DNA of 64,000 nt from Taklimakanibacter deserti (GCA_003574785.1 QORU01000001.1:566785-630784), one strand, 5' to 3'; counted from the stretch's first letter, positions 1 to 9,546 are shown. The notes: a model not told the origin generated them from the sequence alone. Made by a program: numbers and translations.

Positions 1-2
1 AC

Positions 3-254
3 CGTGCCAACGTCCAGGGCAAGGTGCTGCAGCTCAATCTCGGCTACAGCCACGATGTAAACTACCCGATCCCGGAAGGCATCGAGATCAAGACGCCGAA
101 GCCGACCGAGATCGTCATCAGTGGCATCGACAAGCAGCGTGTCGGCCAGGTCGCCGCCGAAATCCGCGAATTCCGCGGTCCCGAACCCTACAAGGGCAAG
201 GGCATCAAGTATTCAGACGAACGCATCTTCCGCAAGGAAGGCAAGAAGAAGTAA
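3..254 (+). CDS. rplF: Ribosomal protein L6 (uL6), C-terminal part
   Basis: The window opens inside this gene. The frame starting at base 3 encodes about 83 residues, roughly the second half of the ~177-residue family. It carries the characteristic segment [16 protein letters not shown] near its start and [19 protein letters not shown] at the very C-terminus. L6 is a primary binder of 23S rRNA near the factor-binding site of the large subunit. It lies 11 bp upstream of rplR in the usual spc-operon order. The true start is outside the window. Confidence 0.98.
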   Translation, partial: RANVQGKVLQLNLGYSHDVNYPIPEGIEIKTPKPTEIVISGIDKQRVGQVAAEIREFRGPEPYKGKGIKYSDERIFRKEGKKK

Positions 255-265
255 CGGGTGTCATC

Positions 266-628
266 ATGGCTTCCAAGCTCACAAAAATGGAATTCCGCCG
301 CTCGCGCGTCCGCAAGGCGCTGAAGGCTGCCGGCAAGCTGCGCCCGCGGCTCTCGGTGTTCCGCTCGGCGAAGAACATCTATGCGCAGGTGATCGACGAC
401 CAGAAGGGTGTCACCCTCGCTGCCGCTTCGACGCTGGAAGAAGGCTTCAAGAAGGACGGCAAGACCGGTGCCGACAAGGCGGCGGCTGCCGCGATCGGCA
501 AGCTCGTCGCCGAGCGCGCGGTGAAGGCCGGCGTCGCGGACGTCGTCTTCGATCGTGGTGCATATCTTTATCATGGCCGCGTCAAGGCGCTGGCCGACGG
601 AGCCCGCGAAGGCGGTCTCAAGTTCTAA
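266..628 (+). CDS. rplR: Ribosomal protein L18 (uL18)
   Basis: This 120-residue protein has the normal length for L18, which binds 5S rRNA and helps dock it on the large subunit. The basic N-terminus ([10 protein letters not shown]) is followed by the conserved [17 protein letters not shown] strand and, near the end, the [20 protein letters not shown] motif typical of L18. It sits between rplF and rpsE as in nearly all bacteria, with short intergenic gaps indicating co-transcription. Confidence 0.98.
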   Translation: MASKLTKMEFRRSRVRKALKAAGKLRPRLSVFRSAKNIYAQVIDDQKGVTLAAASTLEEGFKKDGKTGADKAAAAAIGKLVAERAVKAGVADVVFDRGAYLYHGRVKALADGAREGGLKF

Positions 629-649
629 TTTCGAGGAGCAGGCAGGATC

Positions 650-1216
650 ATGGCACCGAGAGAACATGGCGGAGAGCGCGGCGGCAAAGACCGTGACGAT
701 CGCGATTCCGAGTTTCTTGACAAGCTCGTGCATATCAACCGCGTCGCCAAGGTGGTGAAGGGCGGCAAGCGCTTCGGCTTCGCGGCCCTCGTCGTCGTCG
801 GCGACCAGAAGGGCCGTGTCGGCTTCGGCCATGGCAAGGCGCGCGAGGTGCCGGAAGCGGTGCGCAAGGCGACTGAGAGCGCCAAGCGTGGCCTGGTCCG
901 GGTTCCGCTGCGTGAGGGCCGCACCCTGCATCATGACGTTGACGGTCGCTGGGGAGCGGGCAAGGTCGTGTTGCGTTCGGCCCCTCCGGGCACCGGCATC
1001 ATCGCCGGCGGTCCGATGCGCGCGGTGTTCGAATCGCTCGGCATGCAGGACGTCGTGGCCAAGTCGAAGGGGTCTTCCAACCCCTACAACATGGTGCGCG
1101 CGACCTTCGATGCCTTGAAGAAGCAGGCGAGCCCCCGCGCGGTCGCCGCGCGGCGCGGCAAGAAGGTCTCCGACATCCTTTCCCGCCGCCGCGATCAGGA
1201 TGCGACGGCCGAATAA
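650..1216 (+). CDS. rpsE: Ribosomal protein S5 (uS5)
   Basis: S5 is a small-subunit protein that contributes to decoding fidelity and mRNA unwinding at the entry channel. The 188-residue product shows the N-terminal double-stranded-RNA-binding-like fold ([18 protein letters not shown]) and the C-terminal S5 domain with [15 protein letters not shown] and [18 protein letters not shown]. The start at 650 follows a GAGGAGCAGG ribosome-binding stretch. The C-terminus is a basic extension of about 20 residues, which is ordinary in alphaproteobacteria. Confidence 0.98.
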   Translation: MAPREHGGERGGKDRDDRDSEFLDKLVHINRVAKVVKGGKRFGFAALVVVGDQKGRVGFGHGKAREVPEAVRKATESAKRGLVRVPLREGRTLHHDVDGRWGAGKVVLRSAPPGTGIIAGGPMRAVFESLGMQDVVAKSKGSSNPYNMVRATFDALKKQASPRAVAARRGKKVSDILSRRRDQDATAE

Positions 1217-1228
1217 TCAGGTGTGACC

Positions 1229-1423
1229 ATGGCGAAAGCAAAGACAGACAAGACCGTGACGGTCGAACAGATCTACAGCCCGGCGCGCCGTCCGGCCGAG
1301 CAGCGAGCAACGCTGATCGGCCTCGGCCTCAACAAGCGCCATAAGCGCAGCACCCTCCAGGATACGCCCGCAGTCCGCGGCATGATCGCCAAGGTCCAGC
1401 ACCTTGTGCGCGTCGTCGAGTAA
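1229..1423 (+). CDS. rpmD: Ribosomal protein L30 (uL30)
   Basis: A 64-residue L30 with the conserved core [20 protein letters not shown] and the [19 protein letters not shown] end. L30 is a peripheral large-subunit protein. A GTG six bases upstream (1223) is also in frame, but the ATG at 1229 is preferred because AGG at 1219-1221 is then at a normal Shine-Dalgarno distance. It lies between rpsE and rplO, as expected. Confidence 0.96.
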   Translation: MAKAKTDKTVTVEQIYSPARRPAEQRATLIGLGLNKRHKRSTLQDTPAVRGMIAKVQHLVRVVE

Positions 1424-1435
1424 AGGATACCAGCG

Positions 1436-2065
1436 ATGAGACTCAATCAGATTTCCGACAATGAAGGGGCACGCCGTCCGCGCAAGCGCCTCGGCCGTGG
1501 TATCGGTTCGGGTCTTGGCAAGACGGCAGGTCGCGGCGGCAAGGGCCAGACGGCCCGTTCCGGCGGCGCCAAGGCCGGCTTCGAAGGCGGCCAGATGCCG
1601 ATCTATCGCCGCCTGCCCAAGCGCGGCTTCAAGAACCCGTTCCCGGTCGAATACAACGAGATCAATCTCGGCCGCATCCAGCAGGCGGTCGACGCCAAGA
1701 AGATCGATGCGGCGGCGCCCGTGACGCTCGACGTCCTGGTCAAGGCCGGGGTCGTGTCCAGGGCCCGCGCCGGTTTGCGCCTTCTCGGCTCAGGTGAGCT
1801 CAAGACCAAGCTTGCTTTCGAAGTGCATCACGCCTCCAAGGGCGCCGTTGCCGCGGTCGAAAAGGCAGGCGGCAGCGTCAAGATGCTGAAGCCGGTGAAG
1901 CCCGAGGAACCGGTGAAGGAGGCCAAGGCCCCGAAGGCTGAGACGAAGGCGCCGAAGGGCGAAGAGAAGGCCCCGAAGGAAGCCAAGGCCGCCAAGCCCG
2001 AAGCCCAGAAGGACGAAAAGCCGGCCAAGCCGGCCAAGAAAGAGAAGCCGGCCAAGCCGGAGTGA
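1436..2065 (+). CDS. rplO: Ribosomal protein L15 (uL15) with long Lys/Pro/Ala/Glu tail
   Basis: Residues 1 to about 150 are ordinary L15: the Gly/Arg-rich rRNA-contacting N-terminus ([19 protein letters not shown]), the [17 protein letters not shown] motif and the C-terminal globular domain. From residue 152 to 209 there is a low-complexity tail of repeated KAPK, AKPE and KPAK units with almost no hydrophobic residues. The family is usually 145-160 residues long, so this tail is an extra ~58 residues. The stop is followed by a hairpin before secY. Confidence 0.97.
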   Translation: MRLNQISDNEGARRPRKRLGRGIGSGLGKTAGRGGKGQTARSGGAKAGFEGGQMPIYRRLPKRGFKNPFPVEYNEINLGRIQQAVDAKKIDAAAPVTLDVLVKAGVVSRARAGLRLLGSGELKTKLAFEVHHASKGAVAAVEKAGGSVKMLKPVKPEEPVKEAKAPKAETKAPKGEEKAPKEAKAAKPEAQKDEKPAKPAKKEKPAKPE

Positions 2066-2080
2066 GGTTGCGGGCGTCCA

Positions 2081-2108
2081 CCCCAGACCCCATCTAGGGG
2101 ATTTGGGG
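2081..2108 (+). promoter_or_regulatory. Hairpin between rplO and secY
   Basis: The 62-bp rplO-secY spacer contains a two-step stem: CCCCA (2081-2085) pairs with TGGGG (2104-2108) and CCCC (2088-2091) with GGGG (2097-2100), with loop atcta. There is no following T-run, so it is not an intrinsic terminator. It could modulate secY translation or RNA stability; that role is inferred only from position. Confidence 0.5.
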
Positions 2109-2127
2109 CGGGGCTTAGGGAAAGCAC

Positions 2128-3459
2128 ATGGCATCGGCAGCTGAACAACTTGCAGCCAATATCAATTTCTCGGCGCTGGCCAAGGCCGAGGATCTCAAGA
2201 AGCGCATTTGGTTCACGCTCGGCGCGCTCGTCATCTATCGCCTCGGTACCTATATTCCCATCCCGGGCGTCGACACGCTCGAGCTCGCCCGCTTCGCCGC
2301 GCAGAATTCGACCGGCATCCTGGGCTGGGTCAACGGCCTCGCCGGCGGCGCCTTGGGCCGCATGGCGATCTTCGCCCTCAATATCATGCCGTATATCTCG
2401 GCATCGATCATCATCCAGCTCCTGACCACGGTTTCGCCCCATCTCGAGCAGCTCAAGAAGGAAGGTGAGTCGGGCCGCAAGAAGATCAACCAGTATACCC
2501 GCTACGGCACCGTGCTGATCGCGGCGCTGCAGTCCTATGGCATTGCCGTGGGCCTCGAAGGGCAGGGCAGCATCGTGCTCGATCCGGGCCTGTTCTTCCG
2601 GGCGAGCACGGTCATTACGCTCACCGGCGGCACCGTGTTCCTGATGTGGCTCGGCGAGCAGATCACCGCGCGCGGCATCGGCAACGGCACCTCGCTCATC
2701 ATCTTCGCCGGCATCGTCGCCGGCCTCCCGTCCGGCATGGCGGCTCTGCTCGAACTCGGCCGCACCGGCCAGATGTCGACCTTCCTCATCCTCGCGATCT
2801 TCATCATCGCGCTCGCCGTCGTCGCCTTCATCGTCTTCGTCGAGCGCGCCCAGCGCCGCCTCTTGATCCAGTATCCCAAGCGCCAGGTCGGCATGAAGGT
2901 CACCCAGGGCGACAGCTCGCATTTGCCGCTCAAGCTCAACACCTCGGGCGTCATTCCGCCGATCTTCGCCTCCTCGCTGCTGCTGTTGCCGATCACGGTC
3001 GCCAATTTCACGCAAGGCCAGGGGCCTGACTGGCTCAACCGGATCACCGCCCTTCTGGGCCACGGCCAGCCGCTGTTCCTGGTCCTTTACGCGCTGCTCA
3101 TCCTCTTCTTCGCCTTCTTCTACACCTCGATCATGTTCAACCCGAAGGACACGGCCGACAATCTGAAGAAATATGGCGGCTTCATCCCGGGCATCAGGCC
3201 GGGCGAGCGGACGGCGGAATATATCGACTATGTGCTGACCCGCATCACGGTGCTCGGCGGCCTCTATCTGGTGCTGGTCTGCCTTCTGCCTGAATTCCTC
3301 ATCGGCTATGCCGCCATGCCGTTCTATTTCGGCGGCACCTCGCTCCTCATCGTGGTGAGCGTCACCATGGACACGGTGGCGCAAGTGCAGGGCCATCTCC
3401 TGGCGCAGCAATATGAAGGCCTGGTCAAGAAAGCGAAGCTCAGAGGTGCTCGCCGGTGA
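2128..3459 (+). CDS. secY: Preprotein translocase subunit SecY
   Basis: SecY is the channel-forming subunit of the Sec translocon in the inner membrane. The 443-residue protein has about ten hydrophobic segments and the family signatures [16 protein letters not shown] first periplasmic region (here [13 protein letters not shown]), the [16 protein letters not shown] helix and the cytoplasmic loop with YPKRQVG. Its last codons overlap the adk start by 4 bp, so the two are translationally coupled. Location between rplO and adk is the classic spc-operon order. Confidence 0.98.
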   Translation: MASAAEQLAANINFSALAKAEDLKKRIWFTLGALVIYRLGTYIPIPGVDTLELARFAAQNSTGILGWVNGLAGGALGRMAIFALNIMPYISASIIIQLLTTVSPHLEQLKKEGESGRKKINQYTRYGTVLIAALQSYGIAVGLEGQGSIVLDPGLFFRASTVITLTGGTVFLMWLGEQITARGIGNGTSLIIFAGIVAGLPSGMAALLELGRTGQMSTFLILAIFIIALAVVAFIVFVERAQRRLLIQYPKRQVGMKVTQGDSSHLPLKLNTSGVIPPIFASSLLLLPITVANFTQGQGPDWLNRITALLGHGQPLFLVLYALLILFFAFFYTSIMFNPKDTADNLKKYGGFIPGIRPGERTAEYIDYVLTRITVLGGLYLVLVCLLPEFLIGYAAMPFYFGGTSLLIVVSVTMDTVAQVQGHLLAQQYEGLVKKAKLRGARR

Positions 3460-4106
3460 ATCTGATTCTTCTGGGCCCGCCTGGTGCCGGCAAGGGCACG
3501 CAGGCGAAACTGATTGAGGAAAAGCGCGGGCTGAAGCAGCTCTCGACCGGTGACATGCTGCGGGGTGCCGTGGCCCAAGGCACCGAGATGGGCAAGAAGG
3601 CCAAGGCGGTCATGGATCGCGGCGAACTCGTCTCCGACGACATCGTCGTGTCGATCATCGCCGAGCGGCTGGACAAGCCCGACGTGAAGAAGGGCTTCAT
3701 CCTGGACGGCTTCCCGCGCAACCAGGCGCAGGCGGAAGCCCTCGACCGGATGCTCGACGACAAGGGCCTCAAGCTCGATGCGGTCATCGAGATGAAGGTC
3801 GATGACGAGGCCTTGGTCGAGCGCATCGCCGGCCGTTATACCTGCGCCAAATGCGGCAAGGGCTATCACGACCGGTTCGAGAAGCCGAAAAAGGCCGGTG
3901 TTTGCGACGTCTGCGGGTCGACGGAGTTCGTCCGGCGCGCCGACGACAATGAGAAGACGGTCCGTGACCGCCTTCAGATCTACAATAAGCAGACCGCCCC
4001 GCTGGTCGACTACTATGGCCGGACCGGGGTTCTGCACAAGGTAAACGGTATGGCGGATATCGCTCAGGTGACCCGCCAGATCGAGGATGTGCTGGGACGA
4101 TCATGA
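3456..4106 (+). CDS. adk: Adenylate kinase with zinc-type LID
   Basis: Adk converts AMP and ATP to two ADP in the cytoplasm. The 216-residue protein starts with a GTG that overlaps the secY stop and shows the P-loop [11 protein letters not shown], the AMP-binding LSTGDMLR and the DGFPRN motif. The LID (residues about 129-153) contains CAKCGKGYH and CDVCG, a four-cysteine zinc site found in Gram-positive and many alphaproteobacterial enzymes but absent in E. coli Adk. Confidence 0.97.
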   Translation: MNLILLGPPGAGKGTQAKLIEEKRGLKQLSTGDMLRGAVAQGTEMGKKAKAVMDRGELVSDDIVVSIIAERLDKPDVKKGFILDGFPRNQAQAEALDRMLDDKGLKLDAVIEMKVDDEALVERIAGRYTCAKCGKGYHDRFEKPKKAGVCDVCGSTEFVRRADDNEKTVRDRLQIYNKQTAPLVDYYGRTGVLHKVNGMADIAQVTRQIEDVLGRS

Positions 4107-4131
4107 AGGTCAGGTGCGCTATCTAGGACGG

Positions 4132-4160
4132 TTGACGCCAGAGCGATTCAGCCCTAGATA
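4132..4160 (+). promoter_or_regulatory. Promoter of the rpsM-rpsK-rpoA-rplQ operon
   Basis: In the 204-bp adk-rpsM gap, TTGACG (4132-4137) and TAGATA (4155-4160) are separated by exactly 17 bp, a good sigma-70-type match. The -10 overlaps the right arm of an inverted repeat, TATCTAGG (4120-4127) and CCTAGATA (4153-4160). Transcription from about 4167 would give a ~145-nt leader before rpsM, containing a small GGCAC/GTGCC hairpin. The leader is long enough for autogenous control, but no known motif was recognised. Confidence 0.6.
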
Positions 4161-4310
4161 ACCCCCATTAGACCGACATGAAGGCTGGCTTCAGGAAGGG
4201 CAAACCCTCCCGGAGGCACGGCCTTGTGCCATTTAGGCGCCCGGTACTGCGTTCGAGTATAGGCGGAGAATTTGGGCGTAAGCCCTTGTAAGGCTTAGGA
4301 GAAAGACAAA

Positions 4311-4679
4311 GTGGCCCGCATCGCAGGCGTTAACATTCCGACCAATAAGCGCGTTGAAATCGCCCTTCGCTATATCCATGGCATCGGCCCGGTCAACGCC
4401 AAGGTGATCTGCAAGCAAGTCAGCATTCCGGCGTCGAAGCGCGTCAACGAGCTGTCGGACGCCGAGGTGCTGCAGATCCGCGAAATCATCGACCGCGACT
4501 ATGTGGTCGAAGGCGACCTTAGGCGCGAAGTGGCCATCAACATCAAGCGGCTCATGGATCTCGGCACCTATCGGGGCCTGCGCCACCGTAAGGGCCTGCC
4601 GACGCGCGGCCAGCGCACCCACACCAATGCCCGCACCCGCAAAGGCCCGGCCAAGGCCATCGCCGGCAAGAAGAAATAA
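4311..4679 (+). CDS. rpsM: Ribosomal protein S13 (uS13)
   Basis: S13 lies in the head of the small subunit and contacts the P-site tRNA and the large subunit. The 122-residue product begins with a GTG ([18 protein letters not shown]) and ends in the basic [20 protein letters not shown] tail segment that touches tRNA. It is preceded by TAGGAGAAAG as a clear ribosome-binding site. It opens the alpha operon, whose promoter is visible in the preceding gap. Confidence 0.98.
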   Translation: MARIAGVNIPTNKRVEIALRYIHGIGPVNAKVICKQVSIPASKRVNELSDAEVLQIREIIDRDYVVEGDLRREVAINIKRLMDLGTYRGLRHRKGLPTRGQRTHTNARTRKGPAKAIAGKKK

Positions 4680-4688
4680 GGAAAATCC

Positions 4689-5078
4689 ATGTCGAAAGAG
4701 CCTGTCCGTCCGCGCCGCAAAGAGCGCAAGAACATCACCTCGGGCGTCGTGCATGTGAATGCATCGTTCAACAATACGATGATCACCATCACCGATGTCC
4801 AGGGCAACACGATCTCCTGGGCCTCCGCCGGCAAGCTCGGTTTCAAGGGCTCGCGCAAGTCGACGCCCTATGCCGCCCAGGTCGCCGCCGAGCAGGCCGG
4901 AAAGTCGGCCATGGAGCACGGCATGAAGACCGTCGAGGTGGAAGTGAGCGGGCCGGGCTCGGGACGTGAATCGGCGCTCCGGGCGCTGCAGTCCTGCGGA
5001 CTGCAGGTGACCGCGATCCGCGACGTGACGCCGATCCCGCACAATGGCTGCCGGCCGCCCAAGCGCCGCCGCGTCTGA
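4689..5078 (+). CDS. rpsK: Ribosomal protein S11 (uS11)
   Basis: S11 is a small-subunit platform protein near the mRNA exit. The 129-residue protein carries [16 protein letters not shown], the [14 protein letters not shown] segment and the near-invariant C-terminus [16 protein letters not shown]. It begins 9 bp after rpsM. The 92-bp gap to rpoA contains two small hairpins (GGAAGC/GCTTCC and GACGCC/GGCGTC) of unknown role; rpsD is absent here, as is usual in this class. Confidence 0.98.
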   Translation: MSKEPVRPRRKERKNITSGVVHVNASFNNTMITITDVQGNTISWASAGKLGFKGSRKSTPYAAQVAAEQAGKSAMEHGMKTVEVEVSGPGSGRESALRALQSCGLQVTAIRDVTPIPHNGCRPPKRRRV

Positions 5079-5170
5079 CGAGATTTTTTGGAAGCGACGA
5101 TGCTTCCCCAAGCAAGTGAATAGTGACCCGACGCCGGTTGAGGCGTCACGGTTCTGAACAGGACGATACC

Positions 5171-6193
5171 ATGCACGTGAATCAGAAGAACTGGCAGGAA
5201 CTCATCCGTCCGAGCAAGCTCGAAGTCTCGGCCGGGCGTGAACGCAAGCGGGTGGCGACGCTGGTCGCCGAGCCGCTCGAGCGCGGCTTCGGCACGACGC
5301 TCGGCAATGCGCTGCGCCGCGTCCTTCTCTCATCGCTCCAGGGTGCGGCGGTGAGCTCGGTGCAGATCGACGGCGTGTTGCATGAGTTCTCCTCGATCGC
5401 GGGCGTGCGCGAGGACGTCACCGACATCGTCATCAATATCAAGGAAATCGCCATTGCCATGCATGCGGAAGGGCCGAAGCGGCTCGTGCTGCGCAAGGAA
5501 GGCCCGGGCGTCGTCAAGGCCGGCGACATCCAGCAAACTGGCGATATCCAGATCCTGAACCCCGAGCATGTCATCTGCACGCTCGACGAGGGTGCCGAAG
5601 TGCGCATGGAGTTCACCGTCAACACCGGCAAGGGCTATGTTCCCTCCGAGCGCAACCGTCCCGAGGACGCGCCGATCGGGCTCATCCCGGTCGACAGCAT
5701 CTACAGCCCGGTGCGCCGCGTGTCCTACAAGATCGAGAACACCCGCGAGGGCCAGATCCTCGACTATGACAAGCTCATCATGACGGTCGAGACCAACGGC
5801 TCGATGAGCCCCGAGGATGCCGTCGCCTATGCCGCGCGCATCCTGCAGGACCAGCTCTCGGTGTTCATCAATTTCGACGAACCCTCGAAGATCGTGCACG
5901 AGGACGTCCGTCCCGAGCTCGAATTCAACGCGGCGTTGCTCAAGAAGGTCGACGAGCTCGAGCTTTCGGTGCGCTCGGCCAACTGTCTCAAGAACGACAA
6001 CATCGTCTATATCGGCGATCTCATCCAGAAGAGCGAGGCGGAGATGCTCCGCACGCCGAACTTCGGGCGCAAGTCGCTCAACGAGATCAAGGAAGTGCTG
6101 GCCCAGATGGGCCTGCATCTCGGCATGGAAGTGCCGAACTGGCCGCCGGAGAATATCGACGAGCTCGCCAAGAAATACGAAACGCATTATTGA
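5171..6193 (+). CDS. rpoA: RNA polymerase alpha subunit
   Basis: This is the assembly platform of RNA polymerase. The 340-residue protein starts at ATG 5171 ([18 protein letters not shown]); an in-frame upstream extension to 5123 lacks family similarity. The N-terminal dimerisation domain has [19 protein letters not shown], and the C-terminal domain (about residues 255-330) has [19 protein letters not shown] and [16 protein letters not shown], which contact UP elements and activators. Confidence 0.98.
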   Translation: MHVNQKNWQELIRPSKLEVSAGRERKRVATLVAEPLERGFGTTLGNALRRVLLSSLQGAAVSSVQIDGVLHEFSSIAGVREDVTDIVINIKEIAIAMHAEGPKRLVLRKEGPGVVKAGDIQQTGDIQILNPEHVICTLDEGAEVRMEFTVNTGKGYVPSERNRPEDAPIGLIPVDSIYSPVRRVSYKIENTREGQILDYDKLIMTVETNGSMSPEDAVAYAARILQDQLSVFINFDEPSKIVHEDVRPELEFNAALLKKVDELELSVRSANCLKNDNIVYIGDLIQKSEAEMLRTPNFGRKSLNEIKEVLAQMGLHLGMEVPNWPPENIDELAKKYETHY

Positions 6194-6212
6194 GATTTGA
6201 GGAGACGTCATC

Positions 6213-6647
6213 ATGCGTCACGGATTTGCCGGCCGCCGGTTCAACCGCTCGGCCTCCCACAGGAAGGCGATGCTCGCCAACCTGGCTGCATCGCTGATCA
6301 AGCATGAGCAGATCGTCACCACGCTGCCCAAGGCCAAGGACCTGCGTCCGGTGGTCGAGAAGCTGGTGACGCTCGGCAAGAAGGGCGATCTCGCGGCGCG
6401 CCGCCAGGCGATCGCCGAGATCGGCGATGAGGCCCAGGTCAAGAAGCTCTTCGAAGTGCTCGCCAAGCGCTATGCCGAGCGCAAGGGCGGCTATACGCGC
6501 GTCCTCAAGGCGGGCTTCCGCCATGGCGACTCGGCACCGCGCGCGGTGATTGAATTCGTCGATCGCGACGTCAATGCCAAGGGCCAGGACTCCGGTCCGA
6601 CGATGAAGACGGGCGAGGAAGCGACCGCAGAGAGCGCCGCCGCCTGA
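6213..6647 (+). CDS. rplQ: Ribosomal protein L17 (bL17)
   Basis: L17 sits near the exit of the peptide tunnel. The 144-residue protein begins [20 protein letters not shown] and shows [23 protein letters not shown], both typical. The ~25 C-terminal residues ([21 protein letters not shown]) form a short acidic tail beyond the folded domain, common in rhizobial L17. It is the last gene of the operon; a strong intrinsic terminator follows 24 bp downstream. Confidence 0.98.
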   Translation: MRHGFAGRRFNRSASHRKAMLANLAASLIKHEQIVTTLPKAKDLRPVVEKLVTLGKKGDLAARRQAIAEIGDEAQVKKLFEVLAKRYAERKGGYTRVLKAGFRHGDSAPRAVIEFVDRDVNAKGQDSGPTMKTGEEATAESAAA

Positions 6648-6671
6648 TATCGGCCAGTTGTCGTATTGCGT

Positions 6672-6698
6672 AAAAGCGGGCTCATGGCCCGCTTTTTT
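6672..6698 (+). terminator. Intrinsic terminator after rplQ
   Basis: A perfect 10-bp stem, AAAAGCGGGC (6672-6681) with GCCCGCTTTT (6687-6696), loop TCATG, ends in a T6 run at 6693-6698. This is a textbook rho-independent terminator closing the alpha operon. Confidence 0.93.
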
Positions 6699-6734
6699 GT
6701 TAGTATCGCTTCATCCGAGAGTTGGAGGAACGCC

Positions 6735-7037
6735 ATGTCCCGCGACAGCTCTGAACGCGTTACCCTGGAAAATATCAACCATCCGGGCAAATCGCACAGC
6801 GCCGATGCCCGCCTGTATGAGGCGATGAAGCGCGCCGTCCTCAAGGTCCTGCCCAAGAAGGCGCCCGGCCTGACCGTCGCCGAACTGGAGGACCGTGTGC
6901 TGCCGCATCTGCCGCAGACGCTGTTCCCCGGCGGCGCCAAGGCCGGCTGGTGGACGAAAGCCGTCCAGCTCGACCTCGAAGCCAAGGGCATCATCACCCG
7001 GACGAAGACGTCGCCGCTCAGGCTGCATAAGAACTGA
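6735..7037 (+). CDS. Small conserved cytoplasmic protein (DUF6958-like)
   Basis: A 100-residue protein that I recognise only as a conserved family, probably DUF6958. It contains the run TVAELEDRVLPHLPQTLFPG followed by GWWTKAVQLDLEAKG, which reads like a compact winged-helix or helical DNA-binding-like fold, but no function is known to me. The ATG at 6735 is chosen because GGAGG at 6724-6728 precedes it; an open frame extends upstream through the rplQ terminator and is not expected to be translated. No signal peptide or membrane segment. Confidence 0.7.
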   Translation: MSRDSSERVTLENINHPGKSHSADARLYEAMKRAVLKVLPKKAPGLTVAELEDRVLPHLPQTLFPGGAKAGWWTKAVQLDLEAKGIITRTKTSPLRLHKN

Positions 7038-7054
7038 AGAAGGACAGCCGCCGT

Positions 7055-8836
7055 CTACTGGCTGGGCAGCTTGGCGAGGCGTTCGTCGATCACCTGCCGG
7101 CGGAGACCGGTGTCGAATTTGCGTGCCGTCTCGTAGTCCGAGCGAGCGCTCTCGAAATGACCGAGCGCGGCCTCGGCATCGCCGCGATACATGTAGAGTT
7201 CGGTTCTTTCATATATGTCGAACTTCAGCGCCTCGCTGAACCTCTGCATCGCGCGTTCCGGTCGATCCTGTGCGAGATCGGCGCGGCCCAGAGCCAAATA
7301 CACAAGACCCAATCGCTTGTTCAATCTCAGGGCCAGATATGCATCTTCCTGCGCAGCCTCGGTTTTCTGCAAGGCGAGCTCCGCTATGGCGCGGCAGGCA
7401 TAGGCGCCGGCAGTCGGTCTGATTGTCAGGGACCTGCTGCATTCCCTGATGGCCTCGGCAGACTTTTGATCCTCAAGCAGGGTCCAGCCCAACGCTGCTG
7501 CCGAGTAAGGAGACTGCGGCGTCAGGGTTACGGATTGCCGCACGTCGGTGAGCGCGTCCTGGATTTGCCCGGCGTTGAGGTGGATGTTGCTTCTTATCTC
7601 ATAGGCATAGGCCGGATCGTTATTATCCGTGATCGCCCGATTCATCTCGTCAAGCGCCGCCTGAGTACGGCCGGCGAGTTGGAGCACGATTGCGCGCGTG
7701 GCCAGCAGATCAATATTCTTGGGATCGCGGGCGATCAGGACCGTCAGGTCGGCAATCGCGCCTTCATAGTCGCCAAGCCCGCGCTTGGCCTTGGCGCGAT
7801 GGTCATAAGGCCAATTGGAAGTGGCGCCGAGCGCCAGAGCCCGGTCGACATCGGCAATCGTCTCTTGCCAATGTCCCAGGTCGAGATGCGCCCGGCTCCT
7901 TGCCTCGAGCGCCGATATGGTCAGGGGACCGTTGTGTTCGAGCGCCTGCAATTCGGCGAGGGCGCGTTCAGGCTCGCCGTCCTCGATCAGCAGCCAGGTT
8001 ATTTCCACGCGGGCCGGCTCGTAATTCGGATCGGCGGCAATGGCGCGGACGAGGTCCTCGCGGGCCTTATCGGCGTTGCCGATCCGGACATGGGTGATGG
8101 CGCGATTGGTGAGGATGATGGGATTGTCGGGCTTCAGCGTCAGCGCACGATCGTAGTCGCCGAGCGCACTCTCATACTCACCCAGAGCATGACGAACCAG
8201 TCCCCGCTCGTTGAGATTGTCGGCGTGCCGCGGATCTTGCTCGATCGCCCGAGCGTAGTCCTCAGCGGCCTTTTCGTAATTGCCCAGTTGATAGCTGGCC
8301 CAGCCGCGATTGCCCAGCACCTCGGGCGTATCGTTGCCGTTTTTCATGGCGGTCGTGTAATTGTCGAAGGCTTCCTTGTATTTTCTGATTTCGATCTGCG
8401 CATCGCCGAGATTCGACCAATATACGCCCACCACGTTGTTCAACCGGGCCGCTTGCTCGAAATCCTTGGCCGCTTTCTCGTAGTCGTGGAGCGAATAATA
8501 GGACAATCCCCGCAGGTTCCAGTCCTCGGGGGTGGCGGCCTCCAATTCGATCAGCAAAGTCAGGCGATCGATCTGGACCTTCGGTTGATCATTCGCGGAA
8601 AGGTCGATCAACCTTCTGAGGGCGGTCGTGCGGAGCCCAACCGGCAGCTGATCATCGAAAGCGATCCGCTCGCATGCGGAAGTGGCGACGGGTCCGTTCG
8701 GCCCGGAGCAGATGAAGCCTCGGAAATAGCCGAGAGGGAGATGGCTATAATGCCAGGCCGCAAAGACGGCAGCGGCGGCGAAGAGCGCCATCGCGCTCCA
8801 CACCCAGATCCAGGCGATTTTCTCGCCGCGTGTCAT
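7055..8836 (-). CDS. Membrane-anchored TPR protein
   Basis: A 593-residue protein with one N-terminal hydrophobic segment (about residues 8-29, IAWIWVWSAMALFAAAAVFA) followed by an array of tetratricopeptide repeats from about residue 90 to the end, for example DYEKAAKDFEQAARLN, NYEKAAEDYARAIEQDPRHA and EYESALGDYDRALTLKPDN. TPR arrays are protein-protein scaffolds; the anchor places it at the periplasmic face of the inner membrane. No enzymatic domain is visible. It is convergent with the upstream small gene and divergent from the Lrp-type regulator. Confidence 0.85.
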   Translation of the reverse strand: MTRGEKIAWIWVWSAMALFAAAAVFAAWHYSHLPLGYFRGFICSGPNGPVATSACERIAFDDQLPVGLRTTALRRLIDLSANDQPKVQIDRLTLLIELEAATPEDWNLRGLSYYSLHDYEKAAKDFEQAARLNNVVGVYWSNLGDAQIEIRKYKEAFDNYTTAMKNGNDTPEVLGNRGWASYQLGNYEKAAEDYARAIEQDPRHADNLNERGLVRHALGEYESALGDYDRALTLKPDNPIILTNRAITHVRIGNADKAREDLVRAIAADPNYEPARVEITWLLIEDGEPERALAELQALEHNGPLTISALEARSRAHLDLGHWQETIADVDRALALGATSNWPYDHRAKAKRGLGDYEGAIADLTVLIARDPKNIDLLATRAIVLQLAGRTQAALDEMNRAITDNNDPAYAYEIRSNIHLNAGQIQDALTDVRQSVTLTPQSPYSAAALGWTLLEDQKSAEAIRECSRSLTIRPTAGAYACRAIAELALQKTEAAQEDAYLALRLNKRLGLVYLALGRADLAQDRPERAMQRFSEALKFDIYERTELYMYRGDAEAALGHFESARSDYETARKFDTGLRRQVIDERLAKLPSQ

Positions 8837-8924
8837 GGCTGTCCCCGGTTAGCGCCCCAGATGTCGCAAAACCGCGGCATAATGGCAATGATCACGTGAA
8901 GGGCAGGGGTGAGGCCCAAAATCG

Positions 8925-8949
8925 AAAAGCGGGCGCAAGGCCCGCTTTT
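8925..8949. terminator. Terminator-like hairpin between divergent genes
   Basis: AAAAGCGGGC (8925-8934) and GCCCGCTTTT (8940-8949) form the same perfect 10-bp stem as the rplQ terminator, with loop GCAAG, followed by TCTCGTTTTT. It lies in the 272-bp region between the 5' ends of the TPR gene and the Lrp-type gene, where no transcript should need to end. It could be an attenuator for one of them or a relic. Confidence 0.7.
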
Positions 8950-9108
8950 CTCGTTTTTCGCCACCCTGCTTTTATAGGCACATTGCCCCGGCAACTGACG
9001 CAAAACTGGACAAACTTTCCTTCACGGTTGCGTCGGAGCGCAGACGGCGTTATGCAGCCGATTGCCGGTTTTGACGTCGAAATGACCAGTTTTCCGGCAA
9101 GGTGACGG

Positions 9109-9546
9109 ATGGCGATACTGACCCAAAAAGACGAAGACTTGCTGGCTCTTCTGCGCCTCAATGCGCGCGAGCCCGTGGCCTCCCTGGCCCGGAAGCTGAA
9201 ACTTTCCCGTACGACAGTTCAGGACCGTATCAGGCGACTGGAAGAGCAGGGGGTGATCGCCGGCTATTCGGTCAGGCTCGCAAGCCCGGTCGACAAAGCC
9301 AGCATTCGCGCTTATGTGACCATCGCGGTGGAAGCGCGCCGGCTGGTCGAGGTCGGGCGGGCCTTGAGCAAGCTGGCGCAGATCGAAGCGCTCCACAGCG
9401 TCGCGGGCAAGTTCGATCTCGTGGCCCTGGCCCGCACCTCCTCGGCAGAGGACATGGACCGGATGCTGGATGTCGTCGGACTTATTCCGGGCGTAACCCG
9501 GACAGAATCTGCCATTATTCTGTCGACCAAGATCGATCGGCGTTAG
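9109..9546 (+). CDS. Lrp/AsnC-family transcriptional regulator
   Basis: A 145-residue regulator of normal family length. The N-terminal winged HTH reads LLALLRLNAREPVASLARKL and KLSRTTVQDRIRRLEEQGVI, and the C-terminal RAM (ligand/oligomerisation) domain includes FDLVALARTSSAEDMDRMLD and ends with the typical TESAIILSTKIDRR. Such proteins usually sense amino acids. It lies 9 bp upstream of the DegQ-type protease gene and could be co-transcribed with it; its target is unknown. Confidence 0.92.
   Translation: MAILTQKDEDLLALLRLNAREPVASLARKLKLSRTTVQDRIRRLEEQGVIAGYSVRLASPVDKASIRAYVTIAVEARRLVEVGRALSKLAQIEALHSVAGKFDLVALARTSSAEDMDRMLDVVGLIPGVTRTESAIILSTKIDRR

Noticed and set aside
188..934. 248-codon minus-strand frame opposite rplR and rpsE
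   Set aside because: Opposite two certain ribosomal protein genes; no domain seen.
1828..3411. 527-codon minus-strand frame opposite rplO and secY
   Set aside because: It is charged, repetitive and mirrors the codon bias of the real genes; secY and rplO are unambiguous.
4840..5115. Minus-strand frames opposite rpsK
   Set aside because: Shadow frames with no conserved features.
7157..8899. 580-codon plus-strand frame opposite the TPR gene
   Set aside because: Shadow of a repeat protein; composition odd and no start signal.
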